A DNA stretch of 64,000 nt from positions 1 through 64,000 of the forward strand of contig JAQGJB010000010.1 of assembly GCA_028290825.1 (NCBI GenBank), read 5' to 3'. Positions 44,287 to 56,504 of this stretch are shown here, piece by piece. Position 1 is the stretch's first letter. Every line of letters starts with the position of its first letter. Made by a program: the position numbers and the translations under genes. The notes below the pieces were generated by a model. It had not been told where the DNA came from. It saw only the letters and a list, made by a program, of their open reading frames with translations, and made no database searches. The stretch is from Micavibrio sp. (lineage in GTDB: Bacteria > Pseudomonadota > Alphaproteobacteria > Micavibrionales > Micavibrionaceae).

Positions 44287-44362
44287 GCCCAAGTAGCTCA
44301 GTCGGTAGAGCAGGCGATTGAAAATCGCCGTGTCGCTGGTTCGATTCCGGCCTTGGGCACCA
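44287..44362 (+). tRNA. tRNA-Phe (GAA)
   Basis: cloverleaf, GGCGA-TTGAAAA-TCGCC anticodon arm, CCA encoded. Confidence 0.96.
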
Positions 44363-44532
44363 CTTTTTGCAAAAAAGTAACCGATTCCCGCAAATTTTCA
44401 TAAAGCATACCATCGTGCCTCGCGTACTCTCGGGGGATGTGCCGGATAAGCCGATATAACGGCGATCCAGGATCATGTTTGCGAAAGATCCTTTTTTTGC
44501 TAGTTTCCCTTCAAGAACAGGGAAATAAAAAA

Positions 44533-45570
44533 ATGATACTCTCAAAATATTTCAGACGCGCCGTCTGCGCGGGTCTGACGGCCTGCGCCACCGCAACCGC
44601 AGCGGCAGCATTTCCGGGATTGCCGCTGGCCGAAGATCTGCTTGTCGCACATGGTATTAACCGCAATCAGGCCAGCATCATCGTTCAATCCCTCGCTGGC
44701 ACCCGTTCCATCCGTATCCTGGACAAGGAGGGTCTGGAAAAAATTATTCGCGAACTGCGCGCAGAATCGGACAGGGCAAAAAATAATGATGATGACATTA
44801 CGGCGCGCCAATATAAAGACATGGCCTCTATCGCCGTGCAGGTGCAGGCGCGTGCAAAAATGGGCGATCCATTTCTTTTGCCTGCCGTCAGGGATCACCT
44901 GAATTTTTTACAGTCGCTGAAACCGGAGCATGCGGCAGCCGCACAGGCCGCGTGTTATATAAATCCGCCTACAGCCGCGGATGTCAGAATCATGATTTCA
45001 TCTTTCACTAATATTCCGCCTGAATATATTGAAAGCGAAATCGTGACGCAGAAGGAGCTGTTTCTTTTCAGTATCCTGCATGAAATGGCGCATTGCCACC
45101 CCGGAAATATCGCCGCCGGCGATACGCGCGAGGCGCGGGCAGACCTCAAAGCCCTGGAGGTGATGAAACAGATTTCTACCAATCCCGCCTTTATCAGGAA
45201 TCTCACCCTGCTGCGCATCATCACCCCAAACTTTACAACGCATAATACGGGACCGTTTATCGATGCTGAAACGCGTGGCGCAACACCGGTTACTTACGAC
45301 CAGATTCTGGCTTTGCACACCGACCTGATGCGCCTGCATAATGAAAAAATCGTGCAGATGGATATGTCCACGACAAAAGGCAAACCTTTTTTCCTGTCTG
45401 CGGCCAGAGTGTTCAGCGCCATATTAAAGGAGCCGCCAAAGGACCTTTCACCCCTGACCCAACGTTACATGGAGTTGTTTGTTGCGGCGGCCAAGGCCAT
45501 AGCGCCCAAGGCAATTTCACTATGTCTGGAGGGCGGAGCTTCCAGCGCGGCGAATACCCCGCAGCCGTAA
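44533..45570 (+). CDS. secreted HExxH metalloprotease-like protein
   Basis: signal peptide; 'LHEMAHCHPGN...REARAD'. Confidence 0.6.
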   Translation: MILSKYFRRAVCAGLTACATATAAAAFPGLPLAEDLLVAHGINRNQASIIVQSLAGTRSIRILDKEGLEKIIRELRAESDRAKNNDDDITARQYKDMASIAVQVQARAKMGDPFLLPAVRDHLNFLQSLKPEHAAAAQAACYINPPTAADVRIMISSFTNIPPEYIESEIVTQKELFLFSILHEMAHCHPGNIAAGDTREARADLKALEVMKQISTNPAFIRNLTLLRIITPNFTTHNTGPFIDAETRGATPVTYDQILALHTDLMRLHNEKIVQMDMSTTKGKPFFLSAARVFSAILKEPPKDLSPLTQRYMELFVAAAKAIAPKAISLCLEGGASSAANTPQP

Positions 45571-45594
45571 CACTCCATAATCGCATCTCCCAGA

Positions 45595-45629
45595 AAAAAA
45601 CAGCCGACCCGGAGGGGCAGCTGTTTTTT
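45595..45629. terminator. bidirectional terminator
   Basis: AAAAAACAGC...GCTGTTTTTT between convergent genes. Confidence 0.7.
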
Positions 45630-45652
45630 AAAACGATAAAAAATTAAAACGT

Positions 45653-45826
45653 TTAATTCAGGCCGATGCCGTACTGCCAGTCTTCCTGGGTAAGCTGGCG
45701 TGGGGTCTGCGGCTGCTGGCACTCGCGCCTTGCGGCGGTCTGGGCAGGCGTATCGTTTTTGACTGCGGCGAAATTGAATGGATATTCGGCGGTTTTTTGT
45801 TCTTTTTTGTCTGCTGATTGTGACAT
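45653..45826 (-). CDS. small hypothetical protein (57 aa)
   Basis: MSQSADKKEQKTAEYPFNFAAVKNDTPAQTAARRECQQPQTPRQLTQEDWQYGIGLN; GAGGAG RBS. Confidence 0.5.
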   Translation of the reverse strand: MSQSADKKEQKTAEYPFNFAAVKNDTPAQTAARRECQQPQTPRQLTQEDWQYGIGLN

Positions 45827-45943
45827 GGTCTCACTCCTCTGTGTTGAAGGGAAAACGCTAACAAAAGCGGATGTTGCATGTCCAGAAGATTCTTAGGATT
45901 CTTGTTCCCAAGCCCCTGATCCTCATTAAAACAACAGGTTAGC

Positions 45944-47419
<1,476 letters not shown>

Positions 47420-47440
47420 CTTTTTTCCTATTTTCAGGAT

Positions 47441-48952
47441 TTATTGATCCATATACGCCTCGACGCTCCGGCGCGTCATATCCGATATGTGCAACAGCAT
47501 TTTCGAGCGCCGCCATAAAATATCCTCGGCGGTTTTTGCCCATTCAAATTTTCTCAGATATTCAATCTCGATAAGATAGATACCGTCACCGAAATGACGC
47601 CCCAGGCTGTTCATATCCGTTGCCGCCTTCAACATGCGGTCCATGCGTGTGCCATAGGCGCGGGCATAGCGCAAAAGAAGATCGGGCGGCAGCCAGTCAT
47701 ACCGTTCAGCCTGATCGGCGAGGAAACCGTCAAAATCCGCGTTCAGCATATCGCCGCCGGGAAGCGGCACGGTATCGGTCCATGGCGACTGGCTGGCGGG
47801 GTTTTCGTGGGCGCGGGTCCAATATGGCATGAGCTTGCCGATTGTCTCCTCCGCCAGGCGGCGATAGGTGGTGATCTTGCCGCCGAAGACGGAGAGGATC
47901 GGTGCGCCGTAATGGGTTTCCAGTTCAAGTGTATAATCGCGGGTCACTTCACGCGCCGCGCCCTTGCCGTCGTCCAGTAACGGGCGAACGCCGCTATAGG
48001 TATGAACGATGCCGGCCGGTGCGAGGGTGGTTTTGAAATAACGATTTACGGCGCTGCAGAGATATTCTTTCTCAGCATCGCCGATCTTCGGCGCGGTCGG
48101 GTCGTCGTGGTAATCAACCTCCGTCGTGCCGATCAGGGTGTAATTATATTCATAGGGAATGGCAAAGACGATGCGGCGGTCGGGTTGCTGCAAAATATAG
48201 GCCTGCGGCCCCTCAAAAATGCGCGGCACGATGATATGGCTGCCCTTCACCAGGCGGATATTGTGGGTTTTTCCCTGATGGATCAGATTATTACCCTCCA
48301 GCACCTTATGCACCCAGGGTCCGGCGGCATTCACCACCATCGTCGCCGTGCGAGTCAGCGTTTCGCCATTATTCACATCGCGCAGTTCCGCCTGCCAGTG
48401 ACCGTCCACGGCCTTCAGACCTGTGCAGGCGGTACGGGTCAGGATATGCGCACCGAGTTCCGATGCATCCAGCGCATTAAGCACGACCAGCCGCGAATCC
48501 TGCACCCAGCAATCCGAATACTGAAAACCCTTCTTATAGCTGTCTTTTAACGGCCTGCCGGATGGATCAAGCCCAAGATCGATCCCCTTCGACGGTTTCA
48601 GGCGTTTCAGTTTCCCAAGATGATCGTAAAGATACAGGCCGATCCGCACCATCCAGGCGGGGCGGACACCCGGCACGTGCGGAAGGATGAAATCGAGGGG
48701 CCAGATAATATGTGGCGCAAGGCCGAGCAGAACCTCGCGTTCCCGTAAGGCCTCCCGCACCAGTCTGAATTCGTAATATTCGAGATAACGCAGGCCGCCA
48801 TGAATAAGCTTTGTGCTGGCGGAAGACGTCGCACCCGCCAAATCCCCGGCCTCGACAAGCAGGACTGACATGCCCCGCCCTGCCGCATCGCGGGCAATGC
48901 CCGCACCGTTCACGCCACCGCCAATAATCAGAAGATCGTAATCCGTACTCAT
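47441..48952 (-). CDS. glpD: glycerol-3-phosphate dehydrogenase
   Basis: 'DLLIIGGGVNGAGIARDAAGRGMSVLLVEAGDLAGATSSASTKLIHGGLRYLEYYEF'. Confidence 0.97.
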   Translation of the reverse strand: MSTDYDLLIIGGGVNGAGIARDAAGRGMSVLLVEAGDLAGATSSASTKLIHGGLRYLEYYEFRLVREALREREVLLGLAPHIIWPLDFILPHVPGVRPAWMVRIGLYLYDHLGKLKRLKPSKGIDLGLDPSGRPLKDSYKKGFQYSDCWVQDSRLVVLNALDASELGAHILTRTACTGLKAVDGHWQAELRDVNNGETLTRTATMVVNAAGPWVHKVLEGNNLIHQGKTHNIRLVKGSHIIVPRIFEGPQAYILQQPDRRIVFAIPYEYNYTLIGTTEVDYHDDPTAPKIGDAEKEYLCSAVNRYFKTTLAPAGIVHTYSGVRPLLDDGKGAAREVTRDYTLELETHYGAPILSVFGGKITTYRRLAEETIGKLMPYWTRAHENPASQSPWTDTVPLPGGDMLNADFDGFLADQAERYDWLPPDLLLRYARAYGTRMDRMLKAATDMNSLGRHFGDGIYLIEIEYLRKFEWAKTAEDILWRRSKMLLHISDMTRRSVEAYMDQ

Positions 48953-49101
48953 AGGCGTAAGGGTAACATAAAAATTTGCGCTGGCTGAACATTGCTGATG
49001 CACAAATATGTCAACACTCCACCCCGTTTAGTACTTTTATATCCTTGGTATGTGAGTCATAATATTTACAACTTATCGTTTCCTATTCCCTTCCGATTGA
49101 T

Positions 49102-51195
49102 TTGATCAGACCCTCTGTCCTATTCCTCGCCCTGCTTTGCTGGGCCATACCTGCGTCTGCAGCGTCGCCTTCTTTCCTGGGCACGCTGGGGCTCAATACT
49201 GTCCCGTCGGCGCGCCTGGATAAAGCGGGCACGTTCCGTGCCGGTATTTCCTATATGGACCCGTATGAAAACGCTTTCGTTTCACTCTCGCCCGCCGACT
49301 GGTTTGGCATCACGCTGCGCCAGAGCGCCGAAGTCTCAAGCCTGCGCAGCGATCCGAAAGGCCTTTATCCCGGCGTCGATCTTAAACTACGGGTAATGGA
49401 GGAAGGAAAATGGCGACCGGAAATGGCCGTCGGAATTAATTCCGCCCTCGGACACCGGCACATGGCGGGGGAATATCTGGCGTTTTCGAAACGTTATAAC
49501 GATTTCGATTTTACAGGCGGGCTGGGCTGGGGCCGCTATGGCACCTCGGGGATGTTCAATAATCCACTGAATGCATTTGGCAATCATTTCAATGACCGGC
49601 GCGATATTCAGGGACCGATTGCAAACGGACCCGGCGACTGGTTTACCGGCAATGACATGGGATTGTTCGGCGGCGTTGAATATACGACGCCGCTTGCCGG
49701 GCTGAGCCTGAAACTTGATTACAACAGCGATCGTTACGCGGCAGAACGTCAGGGGTCGGATTACAAACCGCTCTCGCCCTGGTCGTTTGGTTTAAATTAT
49801 GCGCCGAAGCCGTGGGTGAATTTCGGCATTGCGGCGGCGGGCGCGCGCAAGGTCATGGCGACATTGTCCCTTAAGGGCAATTTCGGCCAATGGTTCGGGC
49901 GCAATTCACCGGAAAGCGCGCCGCAGCCGATGAACCGCGTGCGTACCGATAACACTTCAACCGGAGCTATGGCATCGGATTCGGCGAAATATAATGGCAC
50001 CATCCTGCACGATCTGCGCCGCACGGCCAGCAGCGTATGGGGCAAACTGGACACCATTGAAGGCGACCCCATTCCGCAACAGGTGGGCCGCGCCGCGCGC
50101 AGCATGTCGAACCATGCCGGTAAAGATACTGAAGAGCTGATCATCACGCCGGGGTTCCTGGGCCTCACCGGGCCGAACGTCCGCATCATGCGCCGCGATA
50201 TGGAACGGGCCGGGCAAAATCAGGGCAGCCCGCAGGAAGTATGGCGGCATGGCTCCGTCAACGCGCCTATTCCGGACGGTCTGAAAGGAACCACGGTCGA
50301 TATTGACCGTTTCGGGAATGGCACCAACGGCCACCCGATTCCTCAATTTAAATTCATCCTGGATACGCAGCTCAGCCTCTCCGAGGAAGACAGCGGTGTT
50401 CTCTACAGCACCGGCGTGGTGGGCGAGGTGAAGCAGCGTTTATCCGAACACTGGATGGCGGGTGGCGGCTTGCGGCTTAATGCTGCGCAGAATTATTCCC
50501 GCCTGCAGAATTTTCGCCAGCCCGCATCGTTCCCGGTGCGCAGCGATGCATCGCAGTTCGCCGGGAAGACCGTGACCCTTGATAGACTGTATAATGGATA
50601 TTTACGCAGCTTTGCCGGCGGCACGGTCCATGTGATGGCGGCGGGAGGGTATCTGGAGGAAATGTATAGCGGGATCGGTGGTGAGGTTTTATGGCGTCCT
50701 GCAGGAAAAACCTATGCGCTTGGCGCGGATTTGTGGGAAGGCCTGCGCCGCGATCCACTCAGTCCGATGGCCCTGATGCTGAACGGCGATCATGTACTGA
50801 GCGGACATTTAAACGCGTGGTATGAAATTCCCGATACGGATCTTACACTCGGGGTACAGGCCGGACGTTATCTCGGACAGGATTGGGGCGGGCAGTTATC
50901 ACTGAGTAAATATATGCTGAACGGGGTCAAGTTCTCGGCGTTCATGACGGCCACGGACCATGCCGATTTCAATGAGTTCGGCGGAACGACTCATATATAT
51001 AGCGGAATTCGCCTGACCCTTCCGCTTGGCAATGTGACGAAATACATCCCGCGCGGGAGCGAAGCCAGACTGACCATTGCGCCGGTGGGGCGCGATTTCG
51101 GCCAGAGCATCGATTCGCCCCTGCCGCTCTATGAGATGACACAGCCCTTTTCGACACGGGCGATGATGCAGAACTGGAACGGGGTAACCGAGTAA
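49102..51195 (+). CDS. YjbH-like outer membrane/exopolysaccharide protein
   Basis: 'LGTLGLNTVPSARLDKAGTFRAGISYMDPYENAFVSLSPADWFGITLRQSAEV'. Confidence 0.85.
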   Translation: MIRPSVLFLALLCWAIPASAASPSFLGTLGLNTVPSARLDKAGTFRAGISYMDPYENAFVSLSPADWFGITLRQSAEVSSLRSDPKGLYPGVDLKLRVMEEGKWRPEMAVGINSALGHRHMAGEYLAFSKRYNDFDFTGGLGWGRYGTSGMFNNPLNAFGNHFNDRRDIQGPIANGPGDWFTGNDMGLFGGVEYTTPLAGLSLKLDYNSDRYAAERQGSDYKPLSPWSFGLNYAPKPWVNFGIAAAGARKVMATLSLKGNFGQWFGRNSPESAPQPMNRVRTDNTSTGAMASDSAKYNGTILHDLRRTASSVWGKLDTIEGDPIPQQVGRAARSMSNHAGKDTEELIITPGFLGLTGPNVRIMRRDMERAGQNQGSPQEVWRHGSVNAPIPDGLKGTTVDIDRFGNGTNGHPIPQFKFILDTQLSLSEEDSGVLYSTGVVGEVKQRLSEHWMAGGGLRLNAAQNYSRLQNFRQPASFPVRSDASQFAGKTVTLDRLYNGYLRSFAGGTVHVMAAGGYLEEMYSGIGGEVLWRPAGKTYALGADLWEGLRRDPLSPMALMLNGDHVLSGHLNAWYEIPDTDLTLGVQAGRYLGQDWGGQLSLSKYMLNGVKFSAFMTATDHADFNEFGGTTHIYSGIRLTLPLGNVTKYIPRGSEARLTIAPVGRDFGQSIDSPLPLYEMTQPFSTRAMMQNWNGVTE

Positions 51196-51210
51196 GAGCG
51201 CCCTTTTAAT

Positions 51211-52329
51211 TCAGGCCGTGCGCGTCTTCGCATCATCCATGAAAATCGAACGCGCCATACGGTCGGCGGCACGGCCAGGGGTAATGCCTTCGGCTTCGGA
51301 GAGCGCGAAGATTTTCTCGATCGTCTGCCCGATTCTTCCGACATGGGCCAGCATGCCGTCACGCGTCAGATCGAAACCGTACGGGTTCTTACCATTGCGG
51401 TTCAGGTATTCATAGCAGACGGAAATCACACCGCCCGCATTCAGGACGTAATCCGGAACATAGAGGATTTTCTTGTCGGCAACACGGTCTTCATCCTCGG
51501 GCGTTGCCATCTGGTTGTTCGCGGCACCGGCGATGATATCAATGTTCATCTTCGGGATTGTCTCCTTGTTCAATTGTGCCCCGAGGGCGCAGGGGGCAAA
51601 GACATTCGCCTCGATGCCAAAAATCTCGCCAGGCTGGACCAGGCGGACATCCGGCATTTCGGCGCGGATACGGTCCAGCAATTCCTGGCGCACATCTGTG
51701 ACAAACAATTCCGCGTTCTCTTCATTCAGACGGCGGCACAGATCGTAACCGACCGCACCAAGACCCTGCACCGTGACTTTCAGTCCTGTCATGGCGTCGC
51801 TGCCGTAACGACGCTGGACACCGGCCTTCAGACCGCTGAAAACGCCAAGGGCGGTCACAGGGGACGGATCGCCGCCCTGTTCGCCCGCTTTGGTTGGCAG
51901 ACCGACAACATATTTCGTTTCGGCGGACATCACCACCATATCGTGTTCGTTGGTTCCGCTGTCTTCCGCCGTAATGTAATCACCATTGAGTGATTCAACC
52001 GCACGGCCCATTGCCGCCATCAGCTTGTCATTCTTCATTTTAAAGGGATCGCCGATAATGACACTCTTCCCGCCACCAAGCGGCAGCCCCGCAAGCGCGT
52101 TTTTATATGTCATGCCGCGCGAGAGGCGCAGCACATCGCGGATCGCATCTTCCTCCGACGCGTAAGGATACATGCGGCAGCCGCCCAGCGCCGGGCCGAT
52201 ATTACGATTGTGCACACCGATGAAAGCAATCAGCCCTGTCTCCGCATCTTCGAAGCGGCGGATGCGTTCGTGACCGTCGTAATCGGCGAAGGTGCTCAGA
52301 AAATCGGAACGGAGGTCGGTGTGGTTCAT
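51211..52329 (-). CDS. Glu/Leu/Phe/Val family amino-acid dehydrogenase
   Basis: 'LGGCRMYPYASEEDAIRDVLRLSRGMTYKNALAGLPLGGGKSVI'. Confidence 0.95.
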   Translation of the reverse strand: MNHTDLRSDFLSTFADYDGHERIRRFEDAETGLIAFIGVHNRNIGPALGGCRMYPYASEEDAIRDVLRLSRGMTYKNALAGLPLGGGKSVIIGDPFKMKNDKLMAAMGRAVESLNGDYITAEDSGTNEHDMVVMSAETKYVVGLPTKAGEQGGDPSPVTALGVFSGLKAGVQRRYGSDAMTGLKVTVQGLGAVGYDLCRRLNEENAELFVTDVRQELLDRIRAEMPDVRLVQPGEIFGIEANVFAPCALGAQLNKETIPKMNIDIIAGAANNQMATPEDEDRVADKKILYVPDYVLNAGGVISVCYEYLNRNGKNPYGFDLTRDGMLAHVGRIGQTIEKIFALSEAEGITPGRAADRMARSIFMDDAKTRTA

Positions 52330-52500
52330 AAGAGGGCCTATTGCTGCTACGCGAAAAAAGATGTGGCGGTTCAGGAGGTTATTATAGCACGCTGAAACCG
52401 GGAGAGGAGTCCCGTCTTTCGAAGTGGAAGACTATTTGAAACATTGAAACAGAAAAGCGGTCTTTTGCGCAAAAAAGAAACCAGACGAAAGACAAAAAAG

Positions 52501-52523
52501 AAACCACCGGGGACACCGGTGGT
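52501..52523 (-). terminator. rho-independent terminator (minus-strand U-tract)
   Basis: AAACCACCGG-GGA-CACCGGTGGTTT-type hairpin; minus strand continues CTTTTTTG. Confidence 0.65.
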
Positions 52524-52755
52524 TTGCTAAGTTCAAGATCGGTTTCAGGAGAAAACTAAAAACGACTGCTTAAAAAAAATCCTTTATTCGCTAGGCCCTG
52601 TAAGGCTCAAATCCGCTATTCTTGTCCACCCTTGGCGCCGTTTGCCGGCTTCTTTTTAAAATCTCACACAACCTGTTCATGGCTGCGAACGTCTATTCTT
52701 ATAGTTTATCTAAAATTTTATGTAAATTCAAGTGATTTTTCTAATCTATATTAAC

Positions 52756-53766
52756 TTATTGATCAAAAAGGGAAATAAGCTCAACCATGTCTTCCGGCGG
52801 ATCGGTTTCGAACTCCATTTCCTCGTCGGTAATGGGGTGAATAAAGCGAATCCGGACGGCGTGGAGAGCCTGGCGGGGGAATTTCTGAACCACTTCCTGC
52901 ATTTCCGCCGGATAGCCCGCCTTCCGCATCAGGCTTCCCCGCGCGGTTTGTTGCAGCCCGTAGGTGGGGTCGCCAACAAGGGGGTGACCGATAGATTCCA
53001 TATGCACACGGATCTGGTGAGTGCGTCCGCTTTCAAGTTCGCATTCAACAAGCGCAGCCGCTTCGTGAAAAACTTTCATGCGGCGGAAATGCGTGCGCGC
53101 CTCGCGCCCACCCTGAAACGGGATATGCATTTTCTGACGGTAAGTCGGATGGCGCGTAATCGGTTTATCAACCGTGCCCCGGATCAACGGCACGCGCCAG
53201 ACAAGTGCGAGATAGGTGCGGCTCAGCGAACGGTCGGCAAGCTGTGCGGACAAGCCCTTGTGCGCGGCATCGTTTTTCGCCACAACCATTAGCCCCGATG
53301 TATCGCGGTCCAAACGATGCACGATGCCGGGGCGTGCAACGCCGCCGATGCCGGAAAGCGTATCGCCGCAATGATAAATCAATGCATTCACCAATGTTCC
53401 GGTCCAATTTCCCGCGCCGGGATGAACGACAAGCCCAACCTGTTTATTGATGACCAGCATGTCATCATCTTCGTAGATGATATCGAGCGGAATGTTCTCG
53501 CCCTGCGGAACGGCGTCGACGGGCGGCGGCACATTCAGGGAAATCACCTGCCCCGCGTTGACGGCGATGGAGGGCTTGGTGCAGACCTCCCCGTCCAGAA
53601 CGACTTCCCCATCGTCAATCAATGCCTTGAGGCGCGAACGCGAATGTTCCGGGCAGAGTGTCGCCAGAACCTTGTCCATGCGCAGACCCGCCAGTTCGTC
53701 CGGAACGGTGAAGTCCTGTACATCGTCGTCGGCGGTGATTTCGGTGGCGATGGTTTCTGTGGTCAT
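52756..53766 (-). CDS. rluD: 23S rRNA pseudouridine synthase RluD-like
   Basis: 'GIVHRLDRDTSGLMVVAKNDAAHKGLSAQLADRSLSRTYLALVWR'. Confidence 0.96.
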   Translation of the reverse strand: MTTETIATEITADDDVQDFTVPDELAGLRMDKVLATLCPEHSRSRLKALIDDGEVVLDGEVCTKPSIAVNAGQVISLNVPPPVDAVPQGENIPLDIIYEDDDMLVINKQVGLVVHPGAGNWTGTLVNALIYHCGDTLSGIGGVARPGIVHRLDRDTSGLMVVAKNDAAHKGLSAQLADRSLSRTYLALVWRVPLIRGTVDKPITRHPTYRQKMHIPFQGGREARTHFRRMKVFHEAAALVECELESGRTHQIRVHMESIGHPLVGDPTYGLQQTARGSLMRKAGYPAEMQEVVQKFPRQALHAVRIRFIHPITDEEMEFETDPPEDMVELISLFDQ

Positions 53767-53876
53767 GATGGTGGCATTAGTAGCTGAAATGGCGGTGACA
53801 TTAAACCTAATTCCACCCTGCCCCATCAACATTCCCTGTGTCTGGCACAGGCCCGGAGGGGTGGTTTCCCCCCTGA

Positions 53877-55292
53877 TTAAGGCTCCGCCCGTTCGGCCCT
53901 GATCACGCAAGGATCATTATAGGCAGGCAGCGGTGTGGCGGCGAAAACCCACCCCTGCGTCCGCATTGTATCCGGGGCGGCGGGCCCGCTTTCGGGTTTT
54001 ACAGGTCCGATCATCTGCTGCCGGGCGATGCGCTGGGACGCGGTTTCCTTTTTGCCGGTGCCGTCAATCACTGCATCGATGGTGGCAATCACCAGACGCT
54101 CGCGGCTGCCGCCCGCAATAAGCTGCACCGCCTCGGCTCGTTTGCCCTGCATATACGCCTCATCCCCCATCACTTCGCCGCGCGGGGAAAGCGTGATCAG
54201 GCGGATATGATTGCTGCCGTCCTCGTCGCCGCGCTTGACGGTCGCGTTGGCCATGATCATAACGCGTCCGTCGTCTTCAGCCAGGGCCGACCTGGCATCG
54301 AGGTTATAATTGGTCGCCCGCACGTAACGCTGCCATACGGTTTCCGAAGCCCCGTCAAGTTCCATGACCCAGGCGGCTCCGGGGCTGTCGCCATAGGGCA
54401 TGACCTGTCCCACGGCCACAATATGATCGCCGTCCGGTGCGCCGCGCTTTACCGTTACGGAACGCAGAATGGCGTTGTGGCCGCGCGGATAAGTTTTCTG
54501 CCAGGTGATCGTGCCGTCGTCGTTCAGACCCATCAGCCATCCGGCCATGCGGCCATCTTCGTTGCGCACCCGCCCTGCCGCAACGAAATGTTTTCCATCC
54601 AGCGCCGTGACATTATTGATCTGGTTTGCGATGCCGGGGCGGTAGGCCCGTTTCCAAAGAACCTTGCCGCCCTCGCTGATGCGGAACAAAAGACCATATT
54701 CGTCAAGATTGTCACGGCGGTTCACGGCATGGACAATGGCAATATAAGACTTACCGTCCCCGGCAAGAGTCAGCCCCGCCGTCTGATAATCAAAATTTGT
54801 GTCTTTCAGTATGATGTCTGAGCGGAAGACACGGTCGCGGCCATAGCGGGCCAGGCGTGTCGCCTTTTCGTCCCCCTTCTTGCCGGTCAGGATAGTGGAG
54901 GCAATGATGTACCCACCATCTTTCAAAGGCATGATCGCGCCGGAGCGTTCCCCCGTCCCGGCCTTGATGCGTTTATCATCAATAACGCGCGCACGGCTGT
55001 CGAGTTCGACGAGGATGTCGTTGGCGGCTTTATAATCCACGCTCTGCTCCTGCCCGGCGGCGAGGATATTGCCGTTGCCAAGAACCACAGCACCGGAGAA
55101 CCGGATATTCTGGGCTGTCTTGTCGGCGAACTGCGCATCCCAGATGGTCGGTGTGCCGAAGGAGGGAACGTTCAAGGTCACAATGGCTTCCGGATCGGGG
55201 CGGCAAACGATCACCAGCGGAGGCCCGGCAGCAAAGGCGGGTGCCGCAGAGATCGCAAGGCAAAAAGCCAGAAGGGGTAATCTGAGGTTCAT
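53877..55292 (-). CDS. secreted beta-propeller-like hypothetical protein
   Basis: signal peptide and repeated beta-strand-rich segments. Confidence 0.6.
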   Translation of the reverse strand: MNLRLPLLAFCLAISAAPAFAAGPPLVIVCRPDPEAIVTLNVPSFGTPTIWDAQFADKTAQNIRFSGAVVLGNGNILAAGQEQSVDYKAANDILVELDSRARVIDDKRIKAGTGERSGAIMPLKDGGYIIASTILTGKKGDEKATRLARYGRDRVFRSDIILKDTNFDYQTAGLTLAGDGKSYIAIVHAVNRRDNLDEYGLLFRISEGGKVLWKRAYRPGIANQINNVTALDGKHFVAAGRVRNEDGRMAGWLMGLNDDGTITWQKTYPRGHNAILRSVTVKRGAPDGDHIVAVGQVMPYGDSPGAAWVMELDGASETVWQRYVRATNYNLDARSALAEDDGRVMIMANATVKRGDEDGSNHIRLITLSPRGEVMGDEAYMQGKRAEAVQLIAGGSRERLVIATIDAVIDGTGKKETASQRIARQQMIGPVKPESGPAAPDTMRTQGWVFAATPLPAYNDPCVIRAERAEP

Positions 55293-55428
55293 GGGCCAAG
55301 TTTAAAGCATTTCCACAGGAGATCAAATCATCTCAAAACGGCTGGCGGTTATGATTGATGCATCTGTATAATTCGCCTGAAATCCGTTTATAATGCGGGC
55401 GCAACATTACAGGGATTCCCATTCTATT

Positions 55429-56481
55429 ATGCGTATTCTTATCATCAGCGACGCCTGGAGTCCGCAGGTCAACGGCGTTGTGCGCACCTATGAAGACCTC
55501 ATCCCGCATCTTGAGGCGGCCAATCATATCGTCAAAGTCATCGGCCCCGCCGATTTCAAACGCCGACGTCCCCTGCCCGGCTATCCGGAGATTGAACTGG
55601 TTCTTTTGCCAGGCGGGGCCTTAAAAAAACTCGTCGATGATTTCCGTCCCGATACTATCCATATCGCGACCGAGGGGCCGCTCGGCTGGTCGGCGCGGCG
55701 GCTTTGCCTCAGGCGCGGATGGCCCTTCACCACCGCGTATCACACTCATTTCCCCGATTATGTCGCCCTGCGCGCCGCAAAAAAATGGCCCGCGCTTCAC
55801 GATCCGGTGAAGAAATGCGCGATCCGCCTGATCCGGCGGTTTCATGCGCCGTCGCATGGGGTCCTGACCACGACCGCCAGCGTGGAAAAAACGCTCAGGA
55901 AATACGGTTTTGAAACGCCCCTTTTCCGCCTGACCCGCGGGGTTGATACGGAATTGTTTCATCCGGGACCCAGGACTCTGTTTACAGATATGAAACGCCC
56001 GGTTGCCCTTTATGTCGGGCGGGTCGCGATCGAGAAAAACATCGCCGCATTCCTGTCTATGAAATGGGCGGGCAGCAAGGTCGTTGTCGGTCACGGGCCG
56101 GACCTCGGGGATTTGAAAAAACGCTACCCCGATATCGTCTTTACAGGAATACGGAAAGGGCATGAACTGGCAGAGCATTTCCGGTCGGCGGATATTTTTG
56201 TCTTCCCCTCGCGCACCGATACATTCGGTCTGGTCCTTATTGAGGCCATGGCGTGCGGCCTGCCTCTGGCCGGTTATCCGGTCAGTGGGCCGGGTGATAT
56301 CGTGACGCAACCGTTGCTCGGCTCAGTAAATAAGAATCTGGCAATTGCGGCGCAGGAGGCCTTCGCCGCACCAGGATCGGGTGATGATCGCTTTGCCTAT
56401 TTGCAGGAAACGTATAACTGGAATCTGGCACGGGAGCAGTTCGAAGCCGCTATTGAAACAGCCTGTATCGCTTATAATTAG
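55429..56481 (+). CDS. glycosyltransferase family 4-like
   Basis: 'MRILIISDAWSPQVNGVVRTYEDLIPHLE', 'FVFPSRTDTFGLVLIEAMACGLPLAGYPV'. Confidence 0.93.
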   Translation: MRILIISDAWSPQVNGVVRTYEDLIPHLEAANHIVKVIGPADFKRRRPLPGYPEIELVLLPGGALKKLVDDFRPDTIHIATEGPLGWSARRLCLRRGWPFTTAYHTHFPDYVALRAAKKWPALHDPVKKCAIRLIRRFHAPSHGVLTTTASVEKTLRKYGFETPLFRLTRGVDTELFHPGPRTLFTDMKRPVALYVGRVAIEKNIAAFLSMKWAGSKVVVGHGPDLGDLKKRYPDIVFTGIRKGHELAEHFRSADIFVFPSRTDTFGLVLIEAMACGLPLAGYPVSGPGDIVTQPLLGSVNKNLAIAAQEAFAAPGSGDDRFAYLQETYNWNLAREQFEAAIETACIAYN

Positions 56482-56504
56482 CATATGATACGTATCGTTT
56501 CCGA

